Source: Synanceia verrucosa (lineage: Eukaryota; Chordata; Actinopteri; Perciformes; Synanceiidae). Taken from it: a stretch of 64,000 nt of DNA. The number at the start of each line of letters is the position of its first letter. The first letter of the stretch is position 1. The stretch covers positions 8,023,507-8,087,506 of the forward strand of contig CM056567.1 in assembly GCA_029721515.1 (NCBI GenBank). The letters are read 5' to 3'. Below, in pieces: positions 25,090 through 37,175 of this stretch. The translations under genes and the position numbers were made by a program. Under the pieces are notes generated by a model. It saw only the letters and a program-made list of their open reading frames with translations, did no database searches and was not told the origin of the DNA.

Positions 25090-27383
25090 AGCTCTTATGG
25101 GGGACAGATGTGGGTGGTATGTTTGTTTTTGTGTCAGATACTATGTATTTCTTACCCGTGTACGTGTATATTGTTTATAGGCCGTCACTGACAATTATTC
25201 ATGCCATTGATAAGGCTGTTGATTGAGTGTCATTCACTGTTCGTTCTTGGGCCATGAATTGACGAATCGTTTGTGCTCCAACATAGCAACAAGTTGTCAG
25301 AGCCCATGCCGATGATTTCAACTTGCAACTCAATTCACGTTTTTATTAAAAATGCAGCAAGTGGTGCCATTTGAAGCTGGAACTAGAACGTTTTTTGATA
25401 AATTACTTAAACTTCCATGAATATAAACATAAAATTTCTCTATTTTTGGTCATTTAGAAAATAGAAAATCTTTTGTAATGTTGTTACAGAAAGTTTTCAG
25501 TATCAGAGAGCACCCTTTTCCTTGGTTAAAAATTTCCAGCTCTCATGTTCTTCACAGCTGATCAGAATTGACTGAATGAAGCAATAAGCTTCTCGTCTCG
25601 CCGCTGTTTCACTTGCGTGTTGCTTCTCCTCCATGACCACAGACACTGTATCCGTCACTGATCATTATCAGCACTTTACTATCAGATAATACATCGCCAA
25701 CAAACCCTTCAACAGACATGCAGTCCATCAGGTTACACCAATTACAGATGACCATATTGATATAACCATGAACCAGTGTATCAATATTGCCATTTAGCCA
25801 CCTGGGTTTGACATTCATCCTCCGCCTGTGTAACCTTGCCTCATTCTCGAGACACTCTGGGGCTTATTCATATATCCTCCAGTGGAAGGTCAGTGCGAGG
25901 ATTTCTCAATAACCTCTCGATCTCTGCAAATAGATTGTAGTCCATCAGAGCTAGATATTGAAAGGTCTCCAAATTATAATGAAATAGGTGCAGTGAAATG
26001 GCAAGGAGGTTATGAGAAATTAAGCATGACACTCTTGGATAATGACTGTCGCCGCTGATGTAGGGGTTTAGCTTTATCTATTCCTTCGCTGCTGCTTCTT
26101 TTCTCTCACACTCTCTATACTGTGGCTTGTCGTACCCTCCTAGCTCCAGCATAGCTGTACTCAGAAAATGAATGTTCTCAGCCTGTCAGGATTCAAAGGG
26201 AGTGAAACCGTCTTAAAGATGGTGGTTCTGTATGCTTGTGTGAGCCTGCATGTCCTTTCTGGTGCTGTTTGTTTTTGCTGCAGCACATTATGGTGCTTCA
26301 TAAGAATAAATGGCCTCTGTCTCACTTCACTTATGGTGAATATGCAAAGGCGTCTCGTTCATTAGTTTGCTTTTGCTCTGTGAGCGGGGAAGTGGATTTA
26401 GTGCATTTAGTATCTGACTGTTGTCCTAAGTAGCAGGGATTATTCTAATGCACTGTCAGTAGCAAGGCCTAGGTTTAATTCCCTTTTCTATTCCTGATAT
26501 CCATTACAGAGCATACACTAATAGACCCCCGCATTTCCTGTTCCGCATGTTTCTTAGCCAATCTGGAAATTAACCTGTCAACTAGGCTCTGAGAATGAGT
26601 GCGTAACCTTCTGCACACCAGAGAGATGCTGTGTTAGTGTGCGTCTGCTCAGAGTCTGCATGACCAGTGTTTGAGTCAGGACTGTCTGCGAGGGACTCAA
26701 TTTGTCCTTAAAAATACCATTAAAATAATTGCGTTCATATCACATAAACGACTACATTCCTTTTCAATTACACTGAACAAATTAAAATATAAGGGGAATT
26801 CTGAAATTACATTGGCCAGATGAAAAAGTGGTGCAGTCAAAAACAAGAACATCCCTTTATTCCAGCTTTAATGAGCTACTGGCAGATATTTCATTTATAT
26901 TACTGTGATACATGAAATGGTAGAGTTTTTTTTTTATTAACATAATATTCAAAAGCTGATATCATCTAAATGATCCTCTTCATGGCTCCCAGTCTCCCTG
27001 TTGGCCGTGACGTTAATGTTAGCTAACATTGTAATTTCACAGACCGACAGGAGAAGCTGATGCTGATTAAGGTGATTAAGACACTGATTCAATGTGCTTA
27101 AAGGTGTAACTGGGATTACAACTGAAGGCCTTTCTCACCACAGGCATATGCAGAAGTATGCCAGGTGAGACAGAACATTAGTCAATAAAGTTACACGACA
27201 GCTATCTAGTTAGTCATTTATTGTCTCTGTTGGTTGCAGCACGGCATATATGCAATCTACGCTAACTTGTTGAGTGATGACATCTCATCTTTGGCTGAAC
27301 ACACAGAAACTGATTTAGGGTGCACATTTATCAGAGAGTTTCCCAAACTACAACATCAATGTTAATATTGTTAAGTCTAAAAA
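25088..27383. other. Non-coding DNA, no gene seen
   Basis: No exon, RNA gene or transposon end was recognised. Short overlapping frames near 26168-26433 are domain-free. Confidence 0.5.
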
Positions 27384-27387
27384 TTAA

Positions 27388-27775
27388 CTCTTTGAGTGCT
27401 ATTGACGTGTTACGCCGTCAAAGTATGTTTCTTTGTAGCTGATCATGGTGTGCCGCAGCCTGTGAGTAATTTCGGGGCTTCTGTGATTTGTAGTCGGGAT
27501 ATAAAGGGTTAATATGTACCACGGGGGTCAAAGCAGGAAGTGGAGACGATCGCAATTAGAGAGCAAAACAAATGGATTCTGGAAAGTGAAAGTGGCCTCT
27601 GTTCTCCTCCAGACAAAACAAGGTAAAAACAAACATTTTTTTTCTTTGATTTGAGCTATTCTGTTTTCAGAGAAATGGTGCGAAATATTCTGTGGGTCTA
27701 GAAATATGACTGAAAATGGGCAAAAAATGCTGGCACAAGGCATTGATTTGAAAAAAACAGCTGGCACTCATAGAG
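27388..27775. mobile_element. Non-autonomous piggyBac-like element, TTAA target
   Basis: The 388-bp element is bounded by TTAA at 27384-27387 and 27776-27779. The inverted ends start CTCTTTGAGTGCTA (left) and CTCTATGAGTGCCA (right, complement), matching at 12 of 14 positions. A small hairpin (TTGACG...CGTCAA, 27402-27421) sits inside the left end. TTAA targets with CYCTTTG-type ends are characteristic of piggyBac relatives such as the MER75/MER85 group. No transposase frame is present; a 79-codon minus-strand frame inside it has no recognised domain. Confidence 0.7.
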
Positions 27776-27779
27776 TTAA

Positions 27780-29213
27780 GAGCATTGACCCTGCCTTGGG
27801 GCTTATTCTGAACAAAAGAGATGGAATGTAGTAATGGGATCATTTCGTCTTTGAAAAGTTTGCTGCAGGAAGTCTCATTGTTCACTGTCAGGATGTACAG
27901 GCACAGATTTCCATTGGCCAAACAGGAATTGATTATATTTATATCATTAGTCCAGCTTGTCTAATTTAATAGTTGCAGCTGCATATTAAAATTCAACAGT
28001 TTAAATGCATAATCTCTACCATCATCTGCATGGCAGTTGGGTTCACCCTGACCTAACATTAACATTATGGGGATCCATGAGAACAGTGATATGCAGATAC
28101 AGTACAATCAGCTGATAAATTGTCTTTCAGCTAATGGAGACAAGATTCATGTTTGCTGCCATCCTGCCACAGCAGGTGGTGCACATTGAATATGCATTTT
28201 GTAATGTGGTAATCAGAAAAAAAAAGATAATTATACACTGAAGCTCCCGACGGCTGTGAAAAAATACTGAAAACTTCATTCAAATCCACAGGGAACTTTG
28301 TGTCACCCTGAAATGTTCTGTAAATGTGGTGATTGCTTGGTTTGCTGAGCCTGAAAAGGTTTATGATTTTGCTATGAGCTCAGGGTTTTCAGGTTTTGGA
28401 GTTTTGGGTGAGGATTCAGTACTCATGGTGCTTTCTCAAACATGGAGAGAGCCTCAGCCCAAAGGAAAAGAAAGGAGCGTAAGATAAGGCTTTAGTTGAG
28501 TAATATGCATAATGAAAACTGGTCCACTGGTTATCTATAAGTAATGGACACTAAAACATCCCTAGAATCATTAAGCAACACTTTCCTATCATCTATTATT
28601 TGTGAGTGGCCACTGAAACTTGCAAGAGGGGAAGGTAAAGTTGTGAAAATGATTAAAATGCTTTGTCCCAGATACAAAGAAGAAGGTACAGAAGCCACAG
28701 TACAAAGATTATGATAAGCAGCAGAAAGAAAAAACGATGTAGTTTCAGTCTCGAGTCTGAAGTGTTGAGAGTGCAAATGAGTTGTCAGGCCCACAGCACT
28801 CTACATATTGGAATTAATGAAGGAAATGTTCCAGCGGGGCTACATTCATGCCATGTGAATAATTAATATGCAAGGTCACAGAGAGAAAGGGACGGAGGAG
28901 AGGAATCTTTGATGGCTGGGTAGATGTGTAGTGTGTGTCTGGCTAGTGTTGAATGAAGTTACATAATCAATGAGCACATATTCACTGTGTGTTTGCTAAG
29001 ACATGCATATGCAGTTCTAATGATAATGGTATGATTTGAAATTCAACACAGGAGACTCTGGTTTTGTAGACCAGGTGCAAGACTGGAGGAAGCGTAGCGT
29101 AGCTGCGTCAGAGACAGGTTAGATCGGTTTGGTAATTTGATAGACCAGTGCAGCCCAGTGGATCAGAGAGAGGAGAGGGAGGGGTGTGAGTGTTATCACA
29201 GCCCACTTCAATC
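27780..29213. other. Non-coding DNA, no gene seen
   Basis: Contains one complex AT-rich block (28815-28885) listed as a conserved-element candidate. No exon was recognised. Confidence 0.5.
28815..28885. other. Candidate conserved non-coding element (weak)
   Basis: GAATTAATGAAGG, AATAATTAATATGCAA (homeodomain/octamer-like) and AAGGTCACAG (nuclear-receptor half-site) occur within 70 bp. The motif cluster is suggestive only. Confidence 0.2.
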
Positions 29214-29548
29214 ATGGCCAATCAAGCCGGCTCTTCTGATTCCCTTTAAGGAGCCGGGCACAACGGCACTGACAGTCTCGATGTGGTGGAGCACACCAGG
29301 CAACCGGACTTCTCCCAAGAAGAAACTGATTTACTCGTCCAGGAGGTCCAAGGACACAGAGTCCGTATTTACAGAACTGCAAGCAGACCTACACGGGCGC
29401 ATGAGGTATGGTTGGCATGGGAAGAAATCACAAATGCTGTGAATGCATCTTCTCCCGGCTCACTGACCGTTGAACCGCTGCCCAGTGTAAGAAGCAGTTC
29501 AATGATGTAAGAAGAGGGACCAAAAATAAACTCTGTGCTCTCCACTGA
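29214..29548 (+). pseudogene. Myb/SANT-like DNA-binding domain pseudogene
   Basis: From ATG 29214 the frame reads MANQAGSSDSL, stops at TAA (29247-29249), and then stays open through DFSQEETDLLVQEV and RAHEVWLAWEEITNAVNA. This is the helix 1-2 pattern of the Myb/SANT-like (Myb_DNA-bind_5, NAIF1/TSNARE1/MSANTD) fold: an acidic helix after FS, then a helix with spaced Trp. Near 29470-29477 one base is gained or lost and the next frame continues TAAQCKKQFNDVRRGTKNKL, the expected third helix, ending at TGA 29546-29548. One stop and one frameshift make it a pseudogene. A GCAG|GTAATG donor-like site follows at about 29557, so it may be a decayed first exon. Such domains occur in host genes and in Harbinger transposons; I cannot say which. 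A sequencing error at the shift is possible. Confidence 0.65.
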
Positions 29549-30900
29549 GAGCAGCAGGTAATGGATGGGGGTGGGGGGAGCAAAGTTAGTATTTCATGCG
29601 TCACAACACATTTCATTGAAATGTACAAGAGAAATAGAACGTTAGGATGAGAAATAACTGATGCTCTTGGCATTGGTGAAATATCAATTGAGGATCGAAG
29701 GTCGACAGTATGTGCACATTTGTCCTTGGTATAAAAGAGGATGATAATCTGAGCCATGATGTTCTCGGAGTTACATTTACCAGCGAGAGAAACAGCTAAC
29801 TGCAAAGTGACTGACTCTATGGTGGAAAGTTGTTTTTGATGCACCAAAAAGAAACATTACCTCAGCTTTAGTGCACAGCCCCTCCTCTCTCGACCACTTG
29901 TGTTTTTTCAACAGTTCTGTACCGCCACTCTCTGCAGCCTTAATTCTTATTGACCTGCTGGTTATTGCTCACTGCCACTCATCTCTGTTGCATCAGCACT
30001 GTTAGGGAGCAAAATAAACTGTGACTGCAGGACTGTTTGCTCCTCTGCTACAGTCTAAAGGCTAACTTCACTACAAAAGACGCATGCATCCTAGTCTCTT
30101 ACACAGATAAATGGAAGCTACGTATCAAAGAGCCCCCCACAGAGGCAAACATTATCGAAAGCAATATGTCATCATGAGCATTGACAGGATATTGGAAAAA
30201 AAAAAGAATGAGCCACTACATCTGGACACAAAGGGCCAAATGACGTTAATCATTACAACATGACCCATTTCTTTCTTTGGACCTTGGAGCAATAGCAGCC
30301 ATTGGATAGGATGTGGTGAGAGACTCAATGACATTTAGTGAGCACATAGTTGGAACCATTGTGGCATTCTTTATTTTTATTGTCCTCCTGTGGCAATGAT
30401 GCACCCAAAAAGACAGCAAAATTTTAAAATCAAAGTATTCTCCACAATACCAGGATTGTAATTAACAGTAGTTACTTAAATGTACTGCCATACTATGATC
30501 TGGCCATGAAATACTTGCTATTAGTACATTTAGTGTCAGAATGACTCCCAAGATGCTGAAATCAGCCCCAGAAAAAATACACAGGACCTAACCTTGGAGA
30601 TTTCAATGGTCGTTACAGCACTGATTGCCTCATCTGGCTAATCACTGGTCTCTTACCAATGCCAAAGCTGAAATTAACCCTGACATCCCCTTAAACCCTT
30701 CATCCAATTATGAGATTAACTCAAATGTATATTCCCAAAATGCAATGCTGATGTACACCCTTCCAAGGTCGTACAAAATAACGGTGTAAAAAATGACCGA
30801 AATCCAGAACTCCAAATAATGATAGATGCTTGAGTCCAACATTTAAGCGAAACGTGCCACGTGTTATCCTTTTTATTTCAACGAATGACAACGATAGTTT
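29549..30900. other. Non-coding DNA, no gene seen
   Basis: A 139-codon minus-strand frame (29428-29847) overlaps the Myb/SANT pseudogene antisense and has no recognised domain. The rest is AT-rich with a poly-A run at 30196-30205. Confidence 0.5.
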
Positions 30901-30929
30901 TCTAGTTTTATATTTCAAGTTGATTCTAA

Positions 30930-31218
30930 GCGGCCCGTCTGGCTCAAAGTTAGCAAAGTGCTGTTAACTGGAGCCGATTCTCTTTCCAAATCGGGCCAAG
31001 TCCATATCCTCGAACACTTATCACATCTGGTAGCCGTGCATGAGCCAATGTCGGCCTCTGTTTGGCCTTCCAGGTTCAGTACACAGCCAAGCGTGCCGCA
31101 ACTCAGCTGGAGGCTGGAAGTCGACTGTGGCTGCCAACCTTTGAGAGCGGGATGCGCTGCCTCTCGACGATCATACATGGCCGACACACAAAGTTTGCTG
31201 ATAGACGAGTCTCTTTGA
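30930..31218. other. Unexplained GC/CpG-rich patch, open on both strands
   Basis: About 290 bp of clearly higher CpG and GC than its surroundings. One forward frame is open from about 30873 to the stop at 31216-31218, and a reverse frame is open across 30915-31187. I do not recognise either protein. It could be an exon, a retrocopy fragment or part of a repeat. No start context, donor or acceptor is compelling. Confidence 0.3.
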
Positions 31219-32634
31219 AGTTTTAAACATTTCCATGAATGTTGTAATGAAAAAAATGATCAAGCGATTGAAAACTTTTGGATGTGGTCAGTCAAAATGT
31301 CTGCTGTGCACCATTCATGTTCGAAGGCTCAGATCAGTTCAGCTCAGATACTTTTTTTAAAACTTTTGAACAGCTTTTCAGCTGCTGATTCAATCAGGGT
31401 TTGATCGCTCTTTTAAACTCAAAAAAGGAAAAAAAAAAACAAAAAACTTCCTCTTCGTGTGCACATGCTTGTTCAAACATACCTGCATGCATACTGAACA
31501 ATGTCATATTCAACTCATCTAACAGCCTGAAGCCAGTGAGGGTGTGCATCATATCTGTTTACATTAGTTAAATATTGATGTTCAAGATCTGTCAGCCACA
31601 TTGAGCTCAGCCCGCCCCACCCTCATCAGCTCCCCTCTTTACTAATATATGAACAAATATGATTTATTAATCCCCCCCAGCTTATCCCAGACTCCAATTG
31701 TTTCAAAAGTTTCTGACTGTGTAATTTGCCACTCTTGTTTATCAGCCTGGTTTTGCAACTCAGAACACAATGAGGCACACAGAAGAATGTTGAGCGTTGT
31801 CATGGGAGAATTCAATAAAATATGCACAAATTACAAAGCGGATACAATTTTTGTGCTCTTCTTATTCTCCCCACACCCGCCTTCTCATTTCCCTTTTCAT
31901 CTCCTCATAGCGAGCGTTCTCGTGATGAGTGAGCGTCTGTGCGCCTGACAGTCAGCGAGCATATGGAGGGTGTGTGTGGTCCTGCCAAGCAATGTAGAAA
32001 TCACAGACAGGATGGCAGCACTGTAGCACATTAGAGTAATCACAGGGAAATTATCGCCCTTAAGTAGCTTTTGGACATCTGCAAGGAGTGCACGCATATT
32101 GTAGATAGCGCTCATACACACAGATGAACCAGCGTGCTCAGATACCTGACAGCCAACAGATGGACTCAGCTCAACCTGTTTCAGACACTCTTCTGTACTT
32201 TAAAGGAGAAATCATATAGCTCCCTCAGGCTAGTCTCTCTAATAAGCACACGAGTAAAGCCTTTTTTGAATGATGAAAGAAAACAGGAAGTCGGATGTTT
32301 ATGAGCTCGCTTAGATGTGTAGTCAGATGCCATCTTAATAAGTCACCATCCTCTGCATGCAGGTGTGAAATACAGGTATTACTGTTGATAGATGTGTTTA
32401 CCAGCGACCTTATTCTGCCTCATGCTTCATCCACACAATAAGGATATATCTGTTTGTGTGAGGTTATTGCATATGTTTGCAGATCATATGCTCTGACTCC
32501 ACTTCAGTAAACTTTAATATTTTTCCCTCTGCTTCTCACACACTTATACATCATGTAAACACAGTAATTACTAGTGACTGCTGTTTTGACTCAGTGAATA
32601 ATACTTGAATCGTGATTTTTCTCTCATGTTCTTG
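31219..32634. other. Non-coding DNA, no gene seen
   Basis: Poly-A rich tract at 31420-31446. No exon or transposon end was recognised. Confidence 0.5.
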
Positions 32635-32636
32635 TA

Positions 32637-33015
32637 GCCTAACAAGCCAGACGATGACATCAGGTGTATAGTCCGGGGGCAGTCCATAGGCAGAGTTGAA
32701 GCCTGTGGGTGGGACTAATCGTTGTCATTCAAACTGCCTCTGCACATAATAAGCCAGCGCTATGACCAATCAGAGCAGCGGACAATGTGACACTACCAGC
32801 AGCGAGCTGGTATATTAGACTTTTTTCGGAGCCAATCGGCAACACAGCAAATGCATCCTTCTTTAAAACAGATGACTTGAGTGCTCAACTTTCAAAGAAA
32901 AGCCAAAGTCTCTTCCAAAAGAGCATTGTGATTGGTCCGTCAGATTCTCGCCTGAGCCAAGATTATCTCCATCCTGCTAGGCAAAAATATTTAGGGTTCG
33001 TCTAGATTTCTAGGC
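32637..33015. mobile_element. Non-autonomous TA-flanked DNA transposon
   Basis: The 379-bp element starts GCCTAACAAGCCAGACG and ends with the near-complement CGTCTAGATTTCTAGGC, flanked by TA on both sides (32635-32636 and 33016-33017). The first 17 bases of the two ends agree at about 13 positions. It contains a CCAATCAGAG box and no coding frame. Its terminal GCCT and TA target match the 22736-23314 element, suggesting the same superfamily, while the interiors differ. Confidence 0.65.
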
Positions 33016-33017
33016 TA

Positions 33018-35361
33018 ACATTCTTGTACAGATATTCATGATGCTATGCCACAACTGTGAAGTACTTCACACAACAATGCACAATACAAAGTGTTTCAGT
33101 CGCAAGCAGAAGAACACACCAGTCATGTCACAGTAAATGATGCTGTAGCTGTATTGCAGTGGCTCATTGTTGGACTTTGAATCTCTCTCTCCAGAGGTAT
33201 TGGCTTTTGGTTTTTCTTTTTTATGCTTTTTTTTGTGCTCACCTCATTCATGGCCTCCCTCTTTGGCGTCGTGGTCAGACGTGTCTCGCACTACAAGCGA
33301 CTCAGAATTGTGCGGCTGTCAGGTGTGTTTTGTGCCGAAGTTTCTGAGACAAACACAAAAAAGACAGCAAGAATGCGGTGTGGAGTTTTTTTTTTCCATG
33401 TGTGCGCCATCAAAACATAAAGTTTCTGCAGGTAGCCTTGTTGGAGTTTGATGGCACCCTCCTCTGCCTGTCTCCTCTCCCCTGGTTCTCATTTCACAGG
33501 TGGACGAGCACATTAGTTCCAGGCCTAATCCATCACCATGGATCCCAGCTCACACGTCGGGAATCCACACTAGCTGACACATGCGTGCACTCACATCGGT
33601 AAACATAGCTGAACAGAAAATTGCACACGTACACTGGGTCCATTTCAACTGGGATGCATGGAAGGTCAGTGAAAAAGAGAAATGCTTTGGCGTAGAAGAG
33701 AGGGAGAGAGAGGAGCAGTCGCACATCGATGGATCAGATGTTTATCGGCCTTAGAGTTTGGATTTAACACGTCTCAAATTGCCTCACTCTTTATCTCAGC
33801 CCTTGCTTCTGCACTTCACAAGCCTTTGTGTTGTTGCACACTGCTCTCCACCCACTTACAGATCATTCCATGTCACTGGCTGCTGGTGGTGGGTCCTCTT
33901 TAAGTACAGGGCACTAGCCCGAGGTGAAATGTTCCATTTTGACATTCATGCGGATCGTCATCTCTGAAAAGCGGCTCAGTCGTGCTGCTGCTATCAAGGA
34001 TGCTGCATTGTTGTGAGGAAATGTCAGCAGGAGCAAGGGATGTGGAAGAAAGGGGAAGGAGAGGCGTGTGACAGAGCGTGAACTATGCTCATGGCTGTTT
34101 TGGTTGCCGTAGATTTCGCTGCCAGATTTTGTCACCTCTGCAATACACGTTTGCTTCAGCAAATGTGTGGCTCACACATACCCGTACATACTATTTCTGC
34201 AAGTTTCACTCTCTCCATTTGTATTCATGCGGTACCTAAAAGCATAAGCACCCACTCTGCCTAGGGGCCAGTGTCCCATTTTTAGTGCTGATGCGCATTT
34301 AACCTCACAATGGTGTTATAAACACTCCCTTAACAAAGTAGAAAAAAATATCCATCCAACTCCTTCTAGCTACCTCTGCCTTGGGAGCAATTTACAACTT
34401 TCTCTTCTCAAGGCTATTTGTCTGCATCCACACCACTGGGGTTTCTCTGTGTATGTGTGTGAAAGAGATGTGTGTGCACTGTATGAAAGACTTCATCCTA
34501 ATTTAACATTTAAATAAAAAAGGTAGCTCAGAGAAAACACCACTGCCCATGACTCTGGCCCACCCACCACATGCTTCATGCCAACTGACAACCTTCACTG
34601 GAACTTAATTAATAAAAGAATCGAGGGAGTACTGAGGCAGCTCCAATTAAGAAGCTTTTATGGCTCGTTCATTTTATTCACCACAGGTTGTTTTGCGCTG
34701 CAGGGTAGAGTCATGCAGGAAAGAAATCAGCCACGCTGTGTATTTTTTACAAAACCTGCTTGTTTGTATATCTGTCTTTGGCGAAATGTCTGCAGCATCC
34801 TTTGTGCAGCCTTCTGTGAATAACAAAAAGCAGCTGCCTAATGCACTTCAGAAAACGTTTATTTGTATCAAAGATATGTGCATCTGCCAGTCACAGTCGA
34901 ACAATTCCACTGTTTCATCGCTTTTTGTTTCTGATGCCGCTGCAGCACAATTTGAGCTTTGTAGCTGTAATGTTTGAACACCTCACACCTCGCAGAGAAC
35001 GTTGGAGCCCACGCTGGGTAGAATTCAAGTTGAGCCCATTATTCCCTGTGTTGAGCTTGGTTTGCCTCTGACATATACATTTTCACTAGATGTCACATAA
35101 TTCACTTATTCATTATGGCCATTTAGTGTTGAGCATTAGCGTGATAGCTGACAATGACTTCAGATCTACTCAGCCATTTCATCTCAGTGTGTCCATCTCT
35201 TTCTGTCTTTCGTACTTCCTTTCCCTTTTAAAGATGCGTAACACGTAGTTTAGCTTTCATAATGTCAAGTGAACATACAGTGGAGGTTCTAGAAATAGCC
35301 TGTGAACAAACAATGGTAGTTGTGTTTGGATGTGAAAAAATATAAAGATGAATCTGATAAA
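33018..35361. other. Non-coding DNA, no gene seen
   Basis: Many overlapping short frames at 33160-34160 and 34580-35070 lack domains. No exon, RNA or transposon was recognised. Confidence 0.5.
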
Positions 35362-35391
35362 GATTAGTTCTATTTGACGATAGAACTAATC
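35362..35391. repeat. Perfect 12-bp hairpin
   Basis: GATTAGTTCTAT and its exact complement ATAGAACTAATC are separated by a six-base loop TTGACG. No T-run or gene lies next to it. It may be a decayed palindromic element or chance. Confidence 0.7.
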
Positions 35392-35935
35392 AAACATAGA
35401 AGATAAAACCCATATTCATGACCACAGTTTTGTCATTAATTTGATAGAAATCAAACAGTATTTCTCAGCCATATATTGTCCCCTGCATGTAGTTATCATT
35501 CAGCCCTGCACTTTTTGCATATACCAGCCACTTTCACACTACAGCAATACGATAAAAAAGGAATTTCACAGTTAATTGTCATTCCTCACACAAGGAAAGC
35601 TTTTAATAGACCACTAAGGAAAACAAAGACAGCCAATTTCAAGCTGCGTGTATATTTATGCATATAAGTGACTTTATCTCTCTGGCTTCTGGATCACAAA
35701 GCGGTTAAAGTGTCTCCACGTCACTGGGGCTGCACTTCAGGAACCAGAGGAAGAATAACAATTAGGGAGCAGGAGCTAAATTTCACACTTCGATCTGATA
35801 AAATGTCAGCCAGTGCATCTTTGAGAAAAACAATACGCACATGTCCAGTTTTATACAGTGAAAGAAGTTCCACTGAAGACCATAATTGGGAGGCACTAAG
35901 AATTTGTCCATATTCAGGCTGGAGCTGGATCCCAG

Positions 35936-36120
35936 ATACCCTTTTTCCACCGGGGTGGTTCCAGGGCTGGTTCGGGGCCAGATCCTGACTTAGCACTATG
36001 TGGTTGTGTTTCCACAGCCTAAGCACCGGCTCCTGGTGCTTAAAACCGGGGCCAGGCAAGCACCAAGTCTTTGCTGGTCCAGAGCTAATGCTGCTTTTGA
36101 GCTGTCCTCCTAAGTCGTAA
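35936..36120. repeat. GC-rich dispersed-repeat fragment
   Basis: Contains TTTCCACCGGGGTGGTTCC, GGCTGGTTCGGGGCC and a second TTTCCACAG...GGTGCTTAAAACCGGGG block, resembling the end of a repeat common in fish genomes. No second end was identified. A 148-codon minus-strand frame crosses it and is not considered a gene. Confidence 0.35.
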
Positions 36121-37137
36121 TTTATGATCTCTGAGTTGTAAATATCAACTGAAATGCCCCTCGTCATTTCTTCACCTACCCCGACTTGACCACAACCTCA
36201 ACGTCAACCACAGTGCCCTGGATTTGCACCGTTTAACGTTGTACGTTACAGCTTATAGTAGTTTTCCCCACACATAATTACACTGGAGAACAAACACATG
36301 TCCAGCAGGTTTCTTTTGGTGTAACGTGGCATTAATCGATCAAAGAGCCGTTGGATTCATCCATGTTTTCTTGGATGATTCCAGTTGTGACCTCACAAAA
36401 ACCCTGTTTTAATCTATAGTTAAGAGTTGTGTGTTATTTTACCTTGAATGCAAATCGTTCCTCTTAGTACTGGGATTACGGTTTAATAGCGTTGATAAAC
36501 ACAATCAGCCTGATCTGTTTTGTTTTGATCATCAGCTAGCAGGGAAATCTGGATTAATTAGCTACAAATGGCAAAAAAAAATCGAATGAAACACAGCAAA
36601 TTGGTCACACTGATATTGCAGTTATCCTGTCATCAGTTGATATGTAAACCTTGCATCTACTAGAAATGAATCCCTGCAATAAATGCTTTAGCTTTATGTT
36701 GTTCTTGACACTATGACACCTCATATTAATATACAATCTTTTACAAGACGTTTGGGATATTGAATCACAGCCACAAACAGTAACAACAAATGAATGTAAT
36801 TCCATATACTTAAAAATGTTTTATGGTGCTGTAAAAAATATTATGTTTATTGTTAGTCCATCAGTTGCTATGGACTGTTCTTTTGTGGTACCCAGACAAC
36901 TTAAAAATATGTGTTGCAGCCAAAGTGGAAGTAAGGACAGGCTAACTTGTTTTATTATGATAAACAATGTACTTTTTTATATTTTGTGAAGGTTATATAA
37001 CTTTTTATGGAGGGCATTTTGAGATGTCACAGCAGAAAATAAAAATACACTGGTGAAAATAAATGAAGTCAGTGAAGCCTGAATTCCATCCACACTCACA
37101 GGGACACTTTGATGGAACAGAGCCATCACTGGTGTCA
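36121..37137. other. Non-coding DNA, no gene seen
   Basis: AT-rich, featureless, with no exon recognised. Confidence 0.5.
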
Positions 37138-37175
37138 TTATTATTATTATCATTATTATTATTATTATTATTATT
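37138..37175. repeat. (ATT)n trinucleotide array
   Basis: About twelve ATT units with one ATC interruption. Confidence 0.92.

Noticed and set aside
29428..29847. 139-codon minus-strand frame next to the Myb/SANT pseudogene
   Set aside because: Considered as a Harbinger transposase partner, but no DDE-type motif is visible.
30915..31187. Minus-strand frame with several cysteines considered as a zinc-finger protein
   Set aside because: The cysteine spacing does not fit a known finger, and the opposite strand is equally open.
35721..36167. 148-codon minus-strand frame
   Set aside because: It crosses a GC-rich dispersed repeat and shows no domain or splice context.
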